This document shows, piece after piece, positions 1 to 8,755 of a stretch of DNA of 64,000 bases. Source of the stretch: Limnohabitans sp. INBF002 (GTDB lineage Bacteria > Pseudomonadota > Gammaproteobacteria > Burkholderiales > Burkholderiaceae_C). Under the pieces are notes generated by a model. The model was not told where the DNA came from. It worked only from the letters and a program-made list of their open reading frames with translations, and searched no databases. The position numbers and the translations under genes are program-made. The stretch covers positions 2,356,001 to 2,420,000 of the forward strand of contig NZ_AP027055.1 in NCBI RefSeq assembly GCF_027924905.1. Reading direction: 5' to 3'. Numbering within the stretch: position 1 is the stretch's first letter; each line of letters starts with the position of its first letter.

Positions 1-391
1 TTTGTTTGAAGCGCTCAAGCAGCACGACTATCCCGCCTTCGCAGAGCAACAGCTCAAAGAACGCGAGCAAGCCACCTTGCCGCCCTTCAGCTTCCAAGCC
101 TTGGTGCGCGCAGAGGCACGCAGCCAAGAAGCCGCTCAAGGGTTTTTAAATGCCGCACGCGAAGCCGGTGCCGCACTGGCCGATGAGTTGTTGGTGGATT
201 TGTATCCCGCTGTGCCCATGACGATTCAGCGCGTGGCCAACATCGAGCGTGCACAAATGTTGATCGAATGCACCTCACGCAAAGCACTGCAACATTTCTT
301 GGCGCATTGGCAGGCTGATCTGCACAGCCTGCGCAGCGCCCATCGGCAGGTGATCCGTTGGGCAGTCGACGTGGACCCGCTGGCGATTTAA
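1..391 (+). CDS. priA: Primosomal protein N' (PriA), C-terminal fragment
   Basis: This is the last ~129 residues of the replication-restart helicase PriA; the rest lies before the window. The visible part matches the PriA C-terminal domain, with the LKEREQATLPPFSFQALVRA segment, a YPAVPMTIQRVANIERAQ segment and the usual ending near HRQVIRWAVDVDPL. In the family, PriA reloads DnaB at stalled forks using a helicase core and zinc motifs, none of which is visible here. It converges on the AEC transporter gene with a 7-bp gap. Confidence 0.9.
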   Translation, partial: LFEALKQHDYPAFAEQQLKEREQATLPPFSFQALVRAEARSQEAAQGFLNAAREAGAALADELLVDLYPAVPMTIQRVANIERAQMLIECTSRKALQHFLAHWQADLHSLRSAHRQVIRWAVDVDPLAI

Positions 392-398
392 GTTGGGG

Positions 399-1367
399 TC
401 AGCCGTGGAGCAGTGCCACGGCCCCTGAGAAAGTAAAAAACGCCGCGGCCGTGGTGACCAAAATAATCATGGCAATGCGCCCCGTATCTGCGCCAAAACG
501 CTCCGACAACAAAGCCACATTGCTGGCGCTGGGCAATGCCGCGACCAACACCACCACCACCATGGTGAAGTGTTCAATGTGAAAGCCCATCTGCACTGCT
601 GCGGCCAACACCAGCAACACCAGCAACGGGTGCAGCACCAATTTGAAAAGTGCCACAGGCAACACATCGCGCCACAGAATGGGCGGATGGCCACTTTCTT
701 TCACGCGAATTTGTGAACGTGCCAGCACCGCGCCAATGGTGAACAAGGCCACCGGCGAAGCGGCGTCCGCCAACAAGCCCACGGTTTTCGCCACGGGCCC
801 CACCAACTGCCAATCCAGGGCCGAGGACAAGCCACCCAAGCTGATGGCCCACGGCATGGGGTTGGTCAACACGCCTTTGAGGGCACTCTTGGCCGCGCGG
901 CTGGCACCGTGCTCGTCCGCGCCGTCTAAGCGCGACAAGGCAATGCACAAGGACGTGGTGATGACCATGTCCACCACGATGGTCACGATGGCAGGCCCTG
1001 CCGCCGAAGCACCCAGCAAGGCCACCAACAACGGCACGCCCATGAAACCCGTGTTGGGGAACGCGCCCACCAACGCACCAAACGACGCGTCGTTCCAGCC
1101 GATGCGTTTGTTCATGCTCACCGCCACCACAAAGCCCACCATCAACAAGGCGCAAAGCAAATAGGCACAAAACAAGGTGGCATCCAACAGCTGCACGATG
1201 GGCGTGCTCGCGCCAAACCGATACAACATGCACGGCAGCGCAAAGAACAGCACAAAGCCATTCAAACCAGGAATCGCGTCCAGCGGCAACATGCGGCGAT
1301 GCGCCGCCACAAAGCCAGCCAAAACCAGCGCAAAGAAGGGAAAGGTAATGAGAAGAATGTTCAGCAC
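399..1367 (-). CDS. AEC family transporter (auxin efflux carrier type)
   Basis: The 322-residue protein is almost entirely hydrophobic, with about ten predicted membrane segments in the two-halves layout of AEC permeases. The proline/asparagine-rich crossover is visible in ALVGAFPNTGFMGVPLL (about residues 100-116), and the second half ends in LVAALPSASNVALLSERFG. Bacterial members export or import small carboxylates such as malate or malonate, but the substrate cannot be read from sequence. The start is GTG at 1367-1365. It stands alone, divergent from rep. Confidence 0.85.
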   Translation of the reverse strand: MLNILLITFPFFALVLAGFVAAHRRMLPLDAIPGLNGFVLFFALPCMLYRFGASTPIVQLLDATLFCAYLLCALLMVGFVVAVSMNKRIGWNDASFGALVGAFPNTGFMGVPLLVALLGASAAGPAIVTIVVDMVITTSLCIALSRLDGADEHGASRAAKSALKGVLTNPMPWAISLGGLSSALDWQLVGPVAKTVGLLADAASPVALFTIGAVLARSQIRVKESGHPPILWRDVLPVALFKLVLHPLLVLLVLAAAVQMGFHIEHFTMVVVVLVAALPSASNVALLSERFGADTGRIAMIILVTTAAAFFTFSGAVALLHG

Positions 1368-1430
1368 CCGCCTATTTTGCCCGTTGGGCGGGTCGGTATC
1401 ATTGCCCGCTTCACATCAACTGTCTCCTGA

Positions 1431-3515
1431 ATGTCTGCTGGCCTGAATCTCGCGCAACAAGAAGCCGTCAATTTCTTGCACGGTCCCTGTCTTGTGCTGG
1501 CGGGGGCGGGCTCGGGTAAGACGCGCGTCATCACGCACAAGATTGGCCGCCTCATCCAAACCGGGCTAGAGCCCAAGCGCATCGCCGCGATCACCTTTAC
1601 CAACAAGGCCGCCACCGAAATGCGTGAGCGTGCCAAAGGGCTCATTGGCAAGGCGGCCAACGACGTGGTGATTTGCACCTTCCACGCCTTGGGCGTGCGC
1701 ATGTTGCGCCAAGACGGCGGCGTGATGGGCCTCAAACCCCAGTTCAGCATCATGGACAGCGCCGACGTGACCGGCATTTTGAAAGACGCAGGCGGCACCA
1801 CCGACGCGGCCACCGCGCGCCAATGGCAATGGACCATCAGCCTTTGGAAAAACATGGGTTTGAATTCAGCCCAAGCTTTGGCACTGGCCAAAGACGACAA
1901 CGAACGCATCATCGCCAAAATCATGGCGCGCTACGAAGAGCGCCTCACCGCCTACCAAAGCGTGGACTTTGACGACCTGATTGGCCTGCCTTTGAAGTTG
2001 CTGCAAGAGCACGACGAAGTGCGCCTCAAATGGCAATCCCAACTCGGCCATGTGCTGGTGGACGAATACCAAGACACCAACGCCACGCAATACGAAGTGC
2101 TCAAGTGTTTGGTGGGCGACAACGCCCGCTTCACCGCTGTGGGCGACGACGACCAATCGATTTACGGCTGGCGCGGTGCCACGCTGGACAACCTGCGCAA
2201 ACTGCCGCAAGACTTTCCGAACCTGAAAGTCATCAAGCTGGAGCAAAACTACCGCTCCACCAGCGCCATCCTGCGCGCGGCCAACAACGTCATCCAGCCC
2301 AACCCCAAGCTGTTTCCCAAAACCTTGTTCTCTGAACTCGGCGAGGGCGAGCCCGTGCGTGTGGTCGATGCCGACAACGAAGAACACGAAGCCGAACGCG
2401 TGGTGGCGCGCATCCAGTCTTTGCACGGTGGCACCGATGCAGGCAGCTGCGGCTTCAAAGAACTCAAAGACTTTGCGGTGCTGTACCGCGCCAACCACCA
2501 AGCGCGCATCTTTGAAAAAGCGCTGCGCAAAGCGCAAATTCCTTACAAGGTGTCGGGTGGCCAAAGCTTTTTTGACCGCGCCGAAATTCGTGACCTGTGC
2601 GCGTGGCTGCGTCTGTGGGTCAACAACGATGACGACCCGGCCTTCTTGCGCACCGTCACCACACCCAAGCGCGGCATTGGCCACCAAACCTTGGCCAGCT
2701 TGGGCCAGTTCGCCAGCCAGTACAAACTCAGCATGTTTGAAGCGCTGTTCAGCAACAGCTTGCCCTCGGTGCTCAATGCGCGCGCCTTGGGCAGCCTGCA
2801 CGAATTTGGCCGCTATGTGAACGACCTTGAATTTCGCGCCCGCCTCACCACCGGCGCCGAAGATGCCCGCGCGTTTTTGACCGACTGGCTCAAAGACATT
2901 GGCTACGAAAAGCACCTCTACGACGCGGAAGAAAGCGAAAAAGCCGCTGCCTCCAAGTGGAACAACGTGATGGAGTTTTGCGACTGGATGGCCCAGCGCT
3001 GCGGCGGCCAGATTGACGACACCGCTGGCGTGACCTCTGGCAACGAAGTGAAGAACCTGCTGGAAGTAGCGCAAACCATCGCGCTGCTCTCCACCTTGAC
3101 CGAGCGCGAGAAAGACCAAAACGTGGTCACGCTCTCCACGCTGCACGCCTCCAAAGGTTTAGAGTGGCCGCATGTCATGTTGGTAGGCGTGACCGAAGGC
3201 ATGTTGCCCTTCAAACTTGACGACGAACCCGGCACCGAACACACCAACGACAACATCGCGGTTCGCCTGCAAGAGGAACGCCGCCTGATGTACGTGGGCA
3301 TCACACGTGCCCAACGCTCTTTGTCCGTCAGCTGGACGCGTAAACGCAAAAAAGGCCGCGACATGATTGCCGCCATCCCCAGCCGCTTCATCGCGGAGAT
3401 GGGCTTGGACAAAGACACCGTGAAAGAAGACCCGCGCGAAAAACTCAAAGCCTTGCGTGCTGAGTTTGCCCAACGCGCCAGCGCGGCATCGGCTGAAAGC
3501 GCCGCCAACAAATAG
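1431..3515 (+). CDS. rep: ATP-dependent DNA helicase Rep (UvrD/Rep superfamily 1A)
   Basis: The 694-residue protein has the full SF1A helicase set: Walker A GAGSGKT near residue 26, TFTNKAA, VDEYQDTN (motif II), GDDDQSIYGWRGA (motif III), LEQNYRS (motif IV), TLHASKGLEW (motif V) and YVGITRAQ (motif VI). The start of the protein (QQEAVNF, GPCLVLAGAGSGKT) is closer to Rep than to UvrD or PcrA, and the length is near that of E. coli Rep (~673). Rep unwinds DNA 3'-5' and clears proteins ahead of the replisome. The upstream Shine-Dalgarno match is poor; ATG at 1431 is chosen because it gives the canonical Rep N terminus. Confidence 0.95.
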   Translation: MSAGLNLAQQEAVNFLHGPCLVLAGAGSGKTRVITHKIGRLIQTGLEPKRIAAITFTNKAATEMRERAKGLIGKAANDVVICTFHALGVRMLRQDGGVMGLKPQFSIMDSADVTGILKDAGGTTDAATARQWQWTISLWKNMGLNSAQALALAKDDNERIIAKIMARYEERLTAYQSVDFDDLIGLPLKLLQEHDEVRLKWQSQLGHVLVDEYQDTNATQYEVLKCLVGDNARFTAVGDDDQSIYGWRGATLDNLRKLPQDFPNLKVIKLEQNYRSTSAILRAANNVIQPNPKLFPKTLFSELGEGEPVRVVDADNEEHEAERVVARIQSLHGGTDAGSCGFKELKDFAVLYRANHQARIFEKALRKAQIPYKVSGGQSFFDRAEIRDLCAWLRLWVNNDDDPAFLRTVTTPKRGIGHQTLASLGQFASQYKLSMFEALFSNSLPSVLNARALGSLHEFGRYVNDLEFRARLTTGAEDARAFLTDWLKDIGYEKHLYDAEESEKAAASKWNNVMEFCDWMAQRCGGQIDDTAGVTSGNEVKNLLEVAQTIALLSTLTEREKDQNVVTLSTLHASKGLEWPHVMLVGVTEGMLPFKLDDEPGTEHTNDNIAVRLQEERRLMYVGITRAQRSLSVSWTRKRKKGRDMIAAIPSRFIAEMGLDKDTVKEDPREKLKALRAEFAQRASAASAESAANK

Positions 3516-3532
3516 AGCGGCGAACAAATACG

Positions 3533-4915
3533 ATGTCATCCTCACAGACGCCTCTTTTCACCGCACTTGCTGACTCCATCGAGCGGCAGATTCGTGATGA
3601 GGCGTACAAGGTCGGCGAAAAACTACCCTCCTTACGAGAAATCGCGGCCTTGCGTAACTACGGGAAAAACACCGTCGTCGCCGCGTTTGAATTGTTGGTC
3701 GCCAGAGGCTTGGTCGAGCCGCGTCACGGCTCAGGTTTTTACGTCAAAGAAAGAACCGTCAAAGCCGAGCCCCACGACACGCAATCGCTGAACGGCGCCA
3801 TGAACATCGTCTGGCTCATGAACATGCAGCTCAGAAACGAGCCCGGGCAACTGACCGTCGGCGACGCTTTTCCGCCCTCCCAATGGCTGGCCGGCGCGAG
3901 GCTGGACCGCCCACACCACAAAGTCGCACGCAGTGGTTTGGGCACCTTGTTCCGCTATGGCGACCGGCTCGGCTATGCACCTTTGCGTCAGCGTTTGGTG
4001 CGCCGCTTGGCAGACCAAGGCATTGACGCGCACCCGTCTCAAATTGTGTTGACCCACGGTGCCAATGAAGCCTTGGATTTGATCGTGCGCTACTTTGTGC
4101 CTGCGGGCGGAACGGTGCTGATTGACGATCCCGGCTATTACCCACTGATCGGCAAGCTGCGCTTGGCAGGTGCCAACACGATTGGTGTGCCGCGCTTGGC
4201 GGATGGTCCTGATTTGAAAGAGCTCGAGCGCCTTTTGATCACGTGGCGCCCGCGCCTGTTTTTCACACAATCACTGGCCCACAACCCCACAGGCTCAGAC
4301 CTGTCAAAACAAAAAGCGCGGGCCATTTTGAAACTGGCCGAACAACACAATTTGTTGTTGGTTGAAAACGATGCGCTCAGCGACTTTCGAAGCGCCAGCC
4401 AAACACGCCTCTCGGCCTTGGACCAATTGGAGCGCACGCTGTACATCAGCAGTTTTTCCAAGTCGCTTTCAGCGGCCCTGCGCGTGGGTTTTTTGGCCTG
4501 CAGCGCTGACATCGCCAACGACATTGCCAACATCAAAATTTTGACCAGTGTCAGCAGCTCTGAATACGCAGAACGCACCGTCGACACGCTGCTGGCCGAA
4601 CGGCACCATCTGAAGTACCTCGAAGAGCTGCGCAGCAAACTGGAGGAAGCCACAGGCCGCGCTTACGAGCTGCTGGACGATGTTGGCGCCACCATCTTTG
4701 TCAGACCTGAGCGCTCGCTCTTTATCTGGGCCCAACTGCCGGGCGTCTCCGACACACAAAAGCTAGCGCACGCCATGCTGAACGAAAACATCGTGATGGC
4801 ACCCGGCAACATCTTCAGCGTGAACCCCAACAACATCTCACCTTGGACACGCTGCAACCCCCATGCGGTGCTAGACCCCAGGTTCCGCCGCGCGCTCGAC
4901 AAACTGTTGGGTTAA
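3533..4915 (+). CDS. MocR-type regulator: GntR winged helix fused to class I aminotransferase fold
   Basis: Residues ~5-75 form a GntR winged helix-turn-helix (GEKLPSLREIAALRNYGKNT, then FELLVARGLVEPRHGSGFYV). Residues ~110-450 are a fold-type I PLP-dependent domain with HGANEALDLI, the HNPTG motif and the Schiff-base lysine in SSFSKS. MocR proteins use PLP plus a small amine or amino acid as a sensor and bind operators with direct and inverted half-sites. The segment equivalent to GabR EDDYDSEF reads ENDALSDF, so the PLP-contacting Tyr is replaced. It converges on the acyl-CoA ligase with a 4-bp overlap. I infer that it controls the two copies of the 50-bp operator at 6611-6660 and 16922-16971. 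Confidence 0.9.
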   Translation: MSSSQTPLFTALADSIERQIRDEAYKVGEKLPSLREIAALRNYGKNTVVAAFELLVARGLVEPRHGSGFYVKERTVKAEPHDTQSLNGAMNIVWLMNMQLRNEPGQLTVGDAFPPSQWLAGARLDRPHHKVARSGLGTLFRYGDRLGYAPLRQRLVRRLADQGIDAHPSQIVLTHGANEALDLIVRYFVPAGGTVLIDDPGYYPLIGKLRLAGANTIGVPRLADGPDLKELERLLITWRPRLFFTQSLAHNPTGSDLSKQKARAILKLAEQHNLLLVENDALSDFRSASQTRLSALDQLERTLYISSFSKSLSAALRVGFLACSADIANDIANIKILTSVSSSEYAERTVDTLLAERHHLKYLEELRSKLEEATGRAYELLDDVGATIFVRPERSLFIWAQLPGVSDTQKLAHAMLNENIVMAPGNIFSVNPNNISPWTRCNPHAVLDPRFRRALDKLLG

Positions 4916-6564
4916 CGTGCGTTTGTGCGCTTCTTCCATGCGCGCAAGTCGTGCATGCCGGTCAGACTACGCGGGTCGATTCCTGGTGCAAAGATGCTGT
5001 GTTTTTGAATTTTCTGCGTGCCTGTCGTCGGGATGTGGTCGGCAAACCAAACCCAACCTGGGGTTTTGAAATAGGCCAAGCCCGCGCTGCAATGGTCAAA
5101 AATCGAACGCAGCAACGCCTCCTGCGAAGCCGCTGACAACGCCTGCGCCGCATGCGGCTTCAGCACAATGCAAGCCAGCACTTCTTCTTCGCGCACCTCA
5201 TCGGGCACAGCAATCACAGCGGTCTGCTCGACATCGGGGTGCGACAGCAACCAAGCCTCCACTTCGGCCGCTGCGATGTTTTCACCAGAACGTCGGATGA
5301 TGTTCTTGCGGCGTTCCACAAAATGCAGCATGCCCGTGTCATCACGCGTCACGACATCGCCGGTGTGAAACCATCCGCCTCGCCAAGCGGCCTCCGTGGC
5401 CGCATCATCATCCAGATAGCTGGAGAAAAAATCTTTGCGCGGCGTGCGCTCGGAATGGCGAATCACCATCTCGCCAGGCTGACCGTCTGGCACATCGCCA
5501 TCGGCATCGTCCACCACGCGCACCTCAATGCCTGGCAACGCACGTCCAAAAGCTCGGGTACCCACTTGGCGCGGCGGCATGTTGTCCACCAAAATGCGCA
5601 CGTTTTCCGTCATGCCCCACAGCTCTAGCAATGGAAAGCCAAACCGAGCCTCGACTGCCGCATGCAAATGCGGCTCTACGCCAGCGCCCATGCCAAAGCG
5701 CACGCAGTGGTCGCGCTCTTGGTCGTGCGGTGCTTGCGCATGCAACATCTGAATGATGACCCCCAAGTAATGCACGATGGTGGCCTGAGATTGGCGCACT
5801 TCGGTCCACCACCGTGAGGGCTGAAAACGGTCGGTCTGAATCTGGCAGCTGCCCGTGAGCAGCACGGCATAGAACGACAAAATCGAAGCGTTCACATGAA
5901 AGAGCGGCAAGGGGTTGTAAAGCCGTTCACCCGTTGCACGGAATGTGGCCAGCCCGCCGCGCGTGGCATACGCCTCGCCTGCGGCAAGTTCGTAACGATG
6001 CGACAACACACAGCCTTTGGGACGGCCTGTCGTGCCCGAGGTGTACAGAATGCTCGCGGGGGTTTGCGCATCTGGCATGTAGGTCTTGGCAGGGACCAAC
6101 ACAGGCGGCAAGCCCGCGGTCCATTGTTCAAACACCACGTGTGGGGGTTGCCACGTGGCCTCGTGGCGCGCGGCCTCCCAGTCCGCCACGCGAGCCGACA
6201 AAACCACCGCCAAATCCACGTGTGCATGTTCGATCAAATACGCCAACTCTCGAGGGCGATAGTCTGGATTCACGGGCACGCAACACACACCGATCGCGTT
6301 CAACGCCAACTTGTGCAGCATGTGCTCCAGTCGGTTCTCTAGGAACAAGGCCACGCGATGGCCGACGCCATAACCGGCTTCACGGTACTGCGCCATCAAT
6401 CCACGCACCGCATGCGCAGCCTCGGCGTAGCTCAGCGAACGGCCCTGCGGGTCATAGGCACGCGCCGAATTCGATGGCGCAACCAACAATGGGCGATCGG
6501 CATAGCGCTGCGCGGCGTCGAAAAAAATTTCTCCGATGGTTGCGGTTTCACTCGGAACAATCAT
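4912..6564 (-). CDS. AMP-forming acyl-CoA synthetase (CaiC-like)
   Basis: This 550-residue ANL-family adenylating enzyme carries the P-loop YTSGTTGRPKG, the LWGMTE motif, HTGDVVTRDD, the hinge region RRKNIIRRSGENIAAAEVE, and a C-terminal catalytic lysine in GTQKIQK. Its organisation resembles crotonobetaine/carnitine-CoA ligases. It should activate a carboxylic acid to its CoA thioester with ATP; the acid is unknown. Its promoter region carries the same operator as the ABC transporter operon 10 kb away, so it is probably induced with it and may prime the imported or oxidised product for CoA-dependent breakdown. Confidence 0.88.
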   Translation of the reverse strand: MIVPSETATIGEIFFDAAQRYADRPLLVAPSNSARAYDPQGRSLSYAEAAHAVRGLMAQYREAGYGVGHRVALFLENRLEHMLHKLALNAIGVCCVPVNPDYRPRELAYLIEHAHVDLAVVLSARVADWEAARHEATWQPPHVVFEQWTAGLPPVLVPAKTYMPDAQTPASILYTSGTTGRPKGCVLSHRYELAAGEAYATRGGLATFRATGERLYNPLPLFHVNASILSFYAVLLTGSCQIQTDRFQPSRWWTEVRQSQATIVHYLGVIIQMLHAQAPHDQERDHCVRFGMGAGVEPHLHAAVEARFGFPLLELWGMTENVRILVDNMPPRQVGTRAFGRALPGIEVRVVDDADGDVPDGQPGEMVIRHSERTPRKDFFSSYLDDDAATEAAWRGGWFHTGDVVTRDDTGMLHFVERRKNIIRRSGENIAAAEVEAWLLSHPDVEQTAVIAVPDEVREEEVLACIVLKPHAAQALSAASQEALLRSIFDHCSAGLAYFKTPGWVWFADHIPTTGTQKIQKHSIFAPGIDPRSLTGMHDLRAWKKRTNAR

Positions 6565-6610
6565 GCAAGCTTCCTATCCATGTGCTTCGTCATTCATCGA
6601 CGTCTCATGT

Positions 6611-6660
6611 ACTTTAGCCAAACTGTACCCATCTCAAAAGGTACAGTTTGATAGAACAGT
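6611..6660 (-). promoter_or_regulatory. Operator/promoter of the acyl-CoA ligase, copy 1 of a shared regulon element
   Basis: A perfect 11-bp inverted repeat, CAAACTGTACC (6619-6629) and GGTACAGTTTG (6640-6650), has a 10-bp spacer. ATAGAACAGT follows at 6651-6660, so read on the minus strand there is a third half-site, CTGTTC, in direct orientation. Two direct half-sites plus one inverted half-site is a known MocR operator layout. On the minus strand GCTAAAGT (6618-6611) sits at the -10 position, 47 bp upstream of the ligase start. The same DNA lies between the ligase and the divergent GST gene, so it could serve both. Comparison with 16922-16971 gives 44 of 50 identical bases. Confidence 0.75.
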
Positions 6661-6758
6661 GATGCGTTCGCATCCGATGCGGCAGCTGACGCGAAAGATA
6701 GCGCTATTTTCAGTTAAGGTGACGCGAACAACACGATCACCCCTCAAGGAAAAACCCG

Positions 6759-7430
6759 TTGATTACTCTGTTTCACTGCATGAGCGCGCGCTCATTCCGC
6801 CCCCTGTGGATGCTTGAAGAACTCGGCATGCCGTATGCGTTAGAGATGCTGCCGTTTCCGCCAAGAGTGCTGCAGCGCAGCTACTTAGACGTCAATCCGC
6901 TGGGCACCATTCCCTTGCTCGTGGATGGCCACACACGCATGACCGAGTCAGTGGCCATCTGCGAATACTTGTGCGCGCGCCATGCGCCCACACCACTGCA
7001 AGTCTCGCCCGACGAGGCTGACTTTGGGGCGTACTTGAACTACCTTCACTTTGGCGAAGCGACGCTGACCTTCCCTCAAACCTTGGTGCTGCGCTATGCC
7101 CATTTCGAACCGCCCGAGCGCAGGCAACCGAGCGTCGCCGAGGACTACGCCAAATGGTTTTTGGCACGCCTCAAAACGCTAGAACCCGTGCTCGACAACC
7201 AGTCCTACCTGTGCGCCAACCGCTTCACGGCAGCCGATGTCTCGGTGGGGTACGCCTTGATGTTGGCAACGCATCTTGGGTTAGCGCCGCGTTTCACGCC
7301 CGCTGTTGCCGCGTATTGGACACGCCTGCAAGCGCGCACGGGTTACATCAAGGCGCTCGCGGCGCAGCAGCACGCGGCCCAAGCGCAAGGGGTGTCGGAG
7401 GTACCGGCCCCCGACATTCGGCCCGCTTGA
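6759..7430 (+). CDS. Glutathione S-transferase family protein
   Basis: This 223-residue protein has an N-terminal thioredoxin-like GST domain (LFHCMSARSFRPLWMLEELG, NPLGTIPLLVDG, then MTESVAICEYL, the glutathione-binding Ser segment) and an all-helical C-terminal domain (FTAADVSVGYAL). Members conjugate glutathione or act as isomerases or dehalogenases in catabolic pathways; maleylpyruvate isomerase-like roles are possible. The start is TTG at 6759, preceded by AAGGA, because the later ATG at 6780 would remove the first beta strand. It is divergent from the acyl-CoA ligase across the shared operator and converges on the HMG-CoA reductase gene with 14 bp between stops. Confidence 0.88.
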   Translation: MITLFHCMSARSFRPLWMLEELGMPYALEMLPFPPRVLQRSYLDVNPLGTIPLLVDGHTRMTESVAICEYLCARHAPTPLQVSPDEADFGAYLNYLHFGEATLTFPQTLVLRYAHFEPPERRQPSVAEDYAKWFLARLKTLEPVLDNQSYLCANRFTAADVSVGYALMLATHLGLAPRFTPAVAAYWTRLQARTGYIKALAAQQHAAQAQGVSEVPAPDIRPA

Positions 7431-7444
7431 TTGAGCTGCGACGT

Positions 7445-8743
7445 TCAGGCCTTGGCTTCGCCTTGACGAATTTCCTGCAAGAGCGCAAGCGCGCGGTCGG
7501 TTCGAACATCGCGCTCTTGCGCCATGCGGCGGGCAATGATGTCGACCTCTTCGCCAACAGCCCCGGCGATCACCGCCAAGTTTCGGCCATGCAACGCCAT
7601 GTGCCCACGTTGGATACCTTCCGTTGACAGCGCGCGCAAGGCCGCCATGTTTTGTGCCAAGCCGACGGTGACCGCCACTTCGGCCAACTCTTGCGCCGAT
7701 TGCACATTCAAAATTTTCAGTGCCACACGCGCCAGCGGATGCGTGCGTGTGGCGCCCCCCACCAAGCCCACAGCCATCGGCATTTCCAAGGTGCCCACCA
7801 AGGCCCCCGAACTGTCTTTTTCCCAATGCGTGAGTGAGGTGTAGCTGCCCTTGCGACAAGCCCACGCGTGGGCGCCTGCTTCAATCGCGCGCCAATCGTT
7901 GCCGGTGGCCACAATGACTGGGTCAATGCCGTTCATGATGCCCTTGTTGTGGGTGGCGGCGCGGTAAGGGTCCACCACGGCCAGCGTGTAGGCATCCAGA
8001 ATGCCTTCGATGACTTCTTCACCTTTGTATTCGCTGGTGCTCAACACCTCCGGTGTGACACGCACACGCGCACGGGCCAGACGCAAATCCGCCAAGTTCG
8101 ACAAGATGCGCAAGCAGACACGGCCACCCGTGATTTGCTCAACCAGGGGCGACACGGCTTCCGCCATGGTGTTGACGGTGTTGGCGCCCATCGCATCGCG
8201 CACATCCACAATCAAATGCATCACCAACATGGGGCCGCGTGGGGTGTCGTCAAACACGTGGACATCGATGTCTTTGCAACCACCGCCCAAACTCACGAGC
8301 AATTTGTCGCGGACATTGGCGGTGTCCAAGATTTGTTGACGCGCACGCAGCAGCGCATGACGTGCGCCGTGCGGATCTGTCGCGCCCAACACTTGCACTT
8401 GTGCGCGCATCACAGGGCCGCTGGTCGAGGTTTGAAACCCGCCACATTCGCGCGCCAGTCGTGCCATGTACGAGGCTGCTGCCACCACCGAAGGTTCTTC
8501 AACCGCCATGGGAATCAACACATCACGGTCATTGATTCGGAAATTTGCAGCCACGCCCAGCGGCAGCTCAAACGTGCCAATGACGTTTTCGACCATGCCA
8601 TCCGCGGTGGCCAGCGGCAACGCCCCTGGCGTGCTCAAGAGCGCCAGGTCTTCTGCCGTCAAGCCCACAGAGGTCTGCAGTTGGCTCAAGCGCTGTGCAG
8701 GGGTCAAAGAACGAAAGCCAGGAAGACGTGAATCGAGTGTCAT
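7445..8743 (-). CDS. mvaA: Hydroxymethylglutaryl-CoA reductase, degradative (class II)
   Basis: This 432-residue class II HMG-CoA reductase has every catalytic residue at the numbering of the Pseudomonas mevalonii enzyme: Glu83 in [11 protein letters not shown], Lys267 in HNKGIMNG, Asp283 in ATGNDW and His381 in [10 protein letters not shown]. The DAMGAN and GGGCKDI motifs are present. Asp at position 146, in NVRDKLL, matches the residue that favours NAD(H) in that enzyme. Class II enzymes convert mevalonate to HMG-CoA with CoA and 2 NAD+ during catabolism. It is the last gene of the transporter/GMC operon, 12 bp after the upstream GMC gene. No HMG-CoA lyase or thiolase is present in the window, so the pathway must finish elsewhere or the true substrate may be related to mevalonate. 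Confidence 0.93.
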   Translation of the reverse strand: MTLDSRLPGFRSLTPAQRLSQLQTSVGLTAEDLALLSTPGALPLATADGMVENVIGTFELPLGVAANFRINDRDVLIPMAVEEPSVVAAASYMARLARECGGFQTSTSGPVMRAQVQVLGATDPHGARHALLRARQQILDTANVRDKLLVSLGGGCKDIDVHVFDDTPRGPMLVMHLIVDVRDAMGANTVNTMAEAVSPLVEQITGGRVCLRILSNLADLRLARARVRVTPEVLSTSEYKGEEVIEGILDAYTLAVVDPYRAATHNKGIMNGIDPVIVATGNDWRAIEAGAHAWACRKGSYTSLTHWEKDSSGALVGTLEMPMAVGLVGGATRTHPLARVALKILNVQSAQELAEVAVTVGLAQNMAALRALSTEGIQRGHMALHGRNLAVIAGAVGEEVDIIARRMAQERDVRTDRALALLQEIRQGEAKA

Positions 8744-8755
8744 GAAAAATCCATT

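Noticed and set aside
1866-3146. 426-codon minus-strand frame opposite rep
   Set aside because: It is antisense to a certain helicase gene, has low-complexity Val/Phe/Gln composition and no recognisable domain; an effect of codon use.
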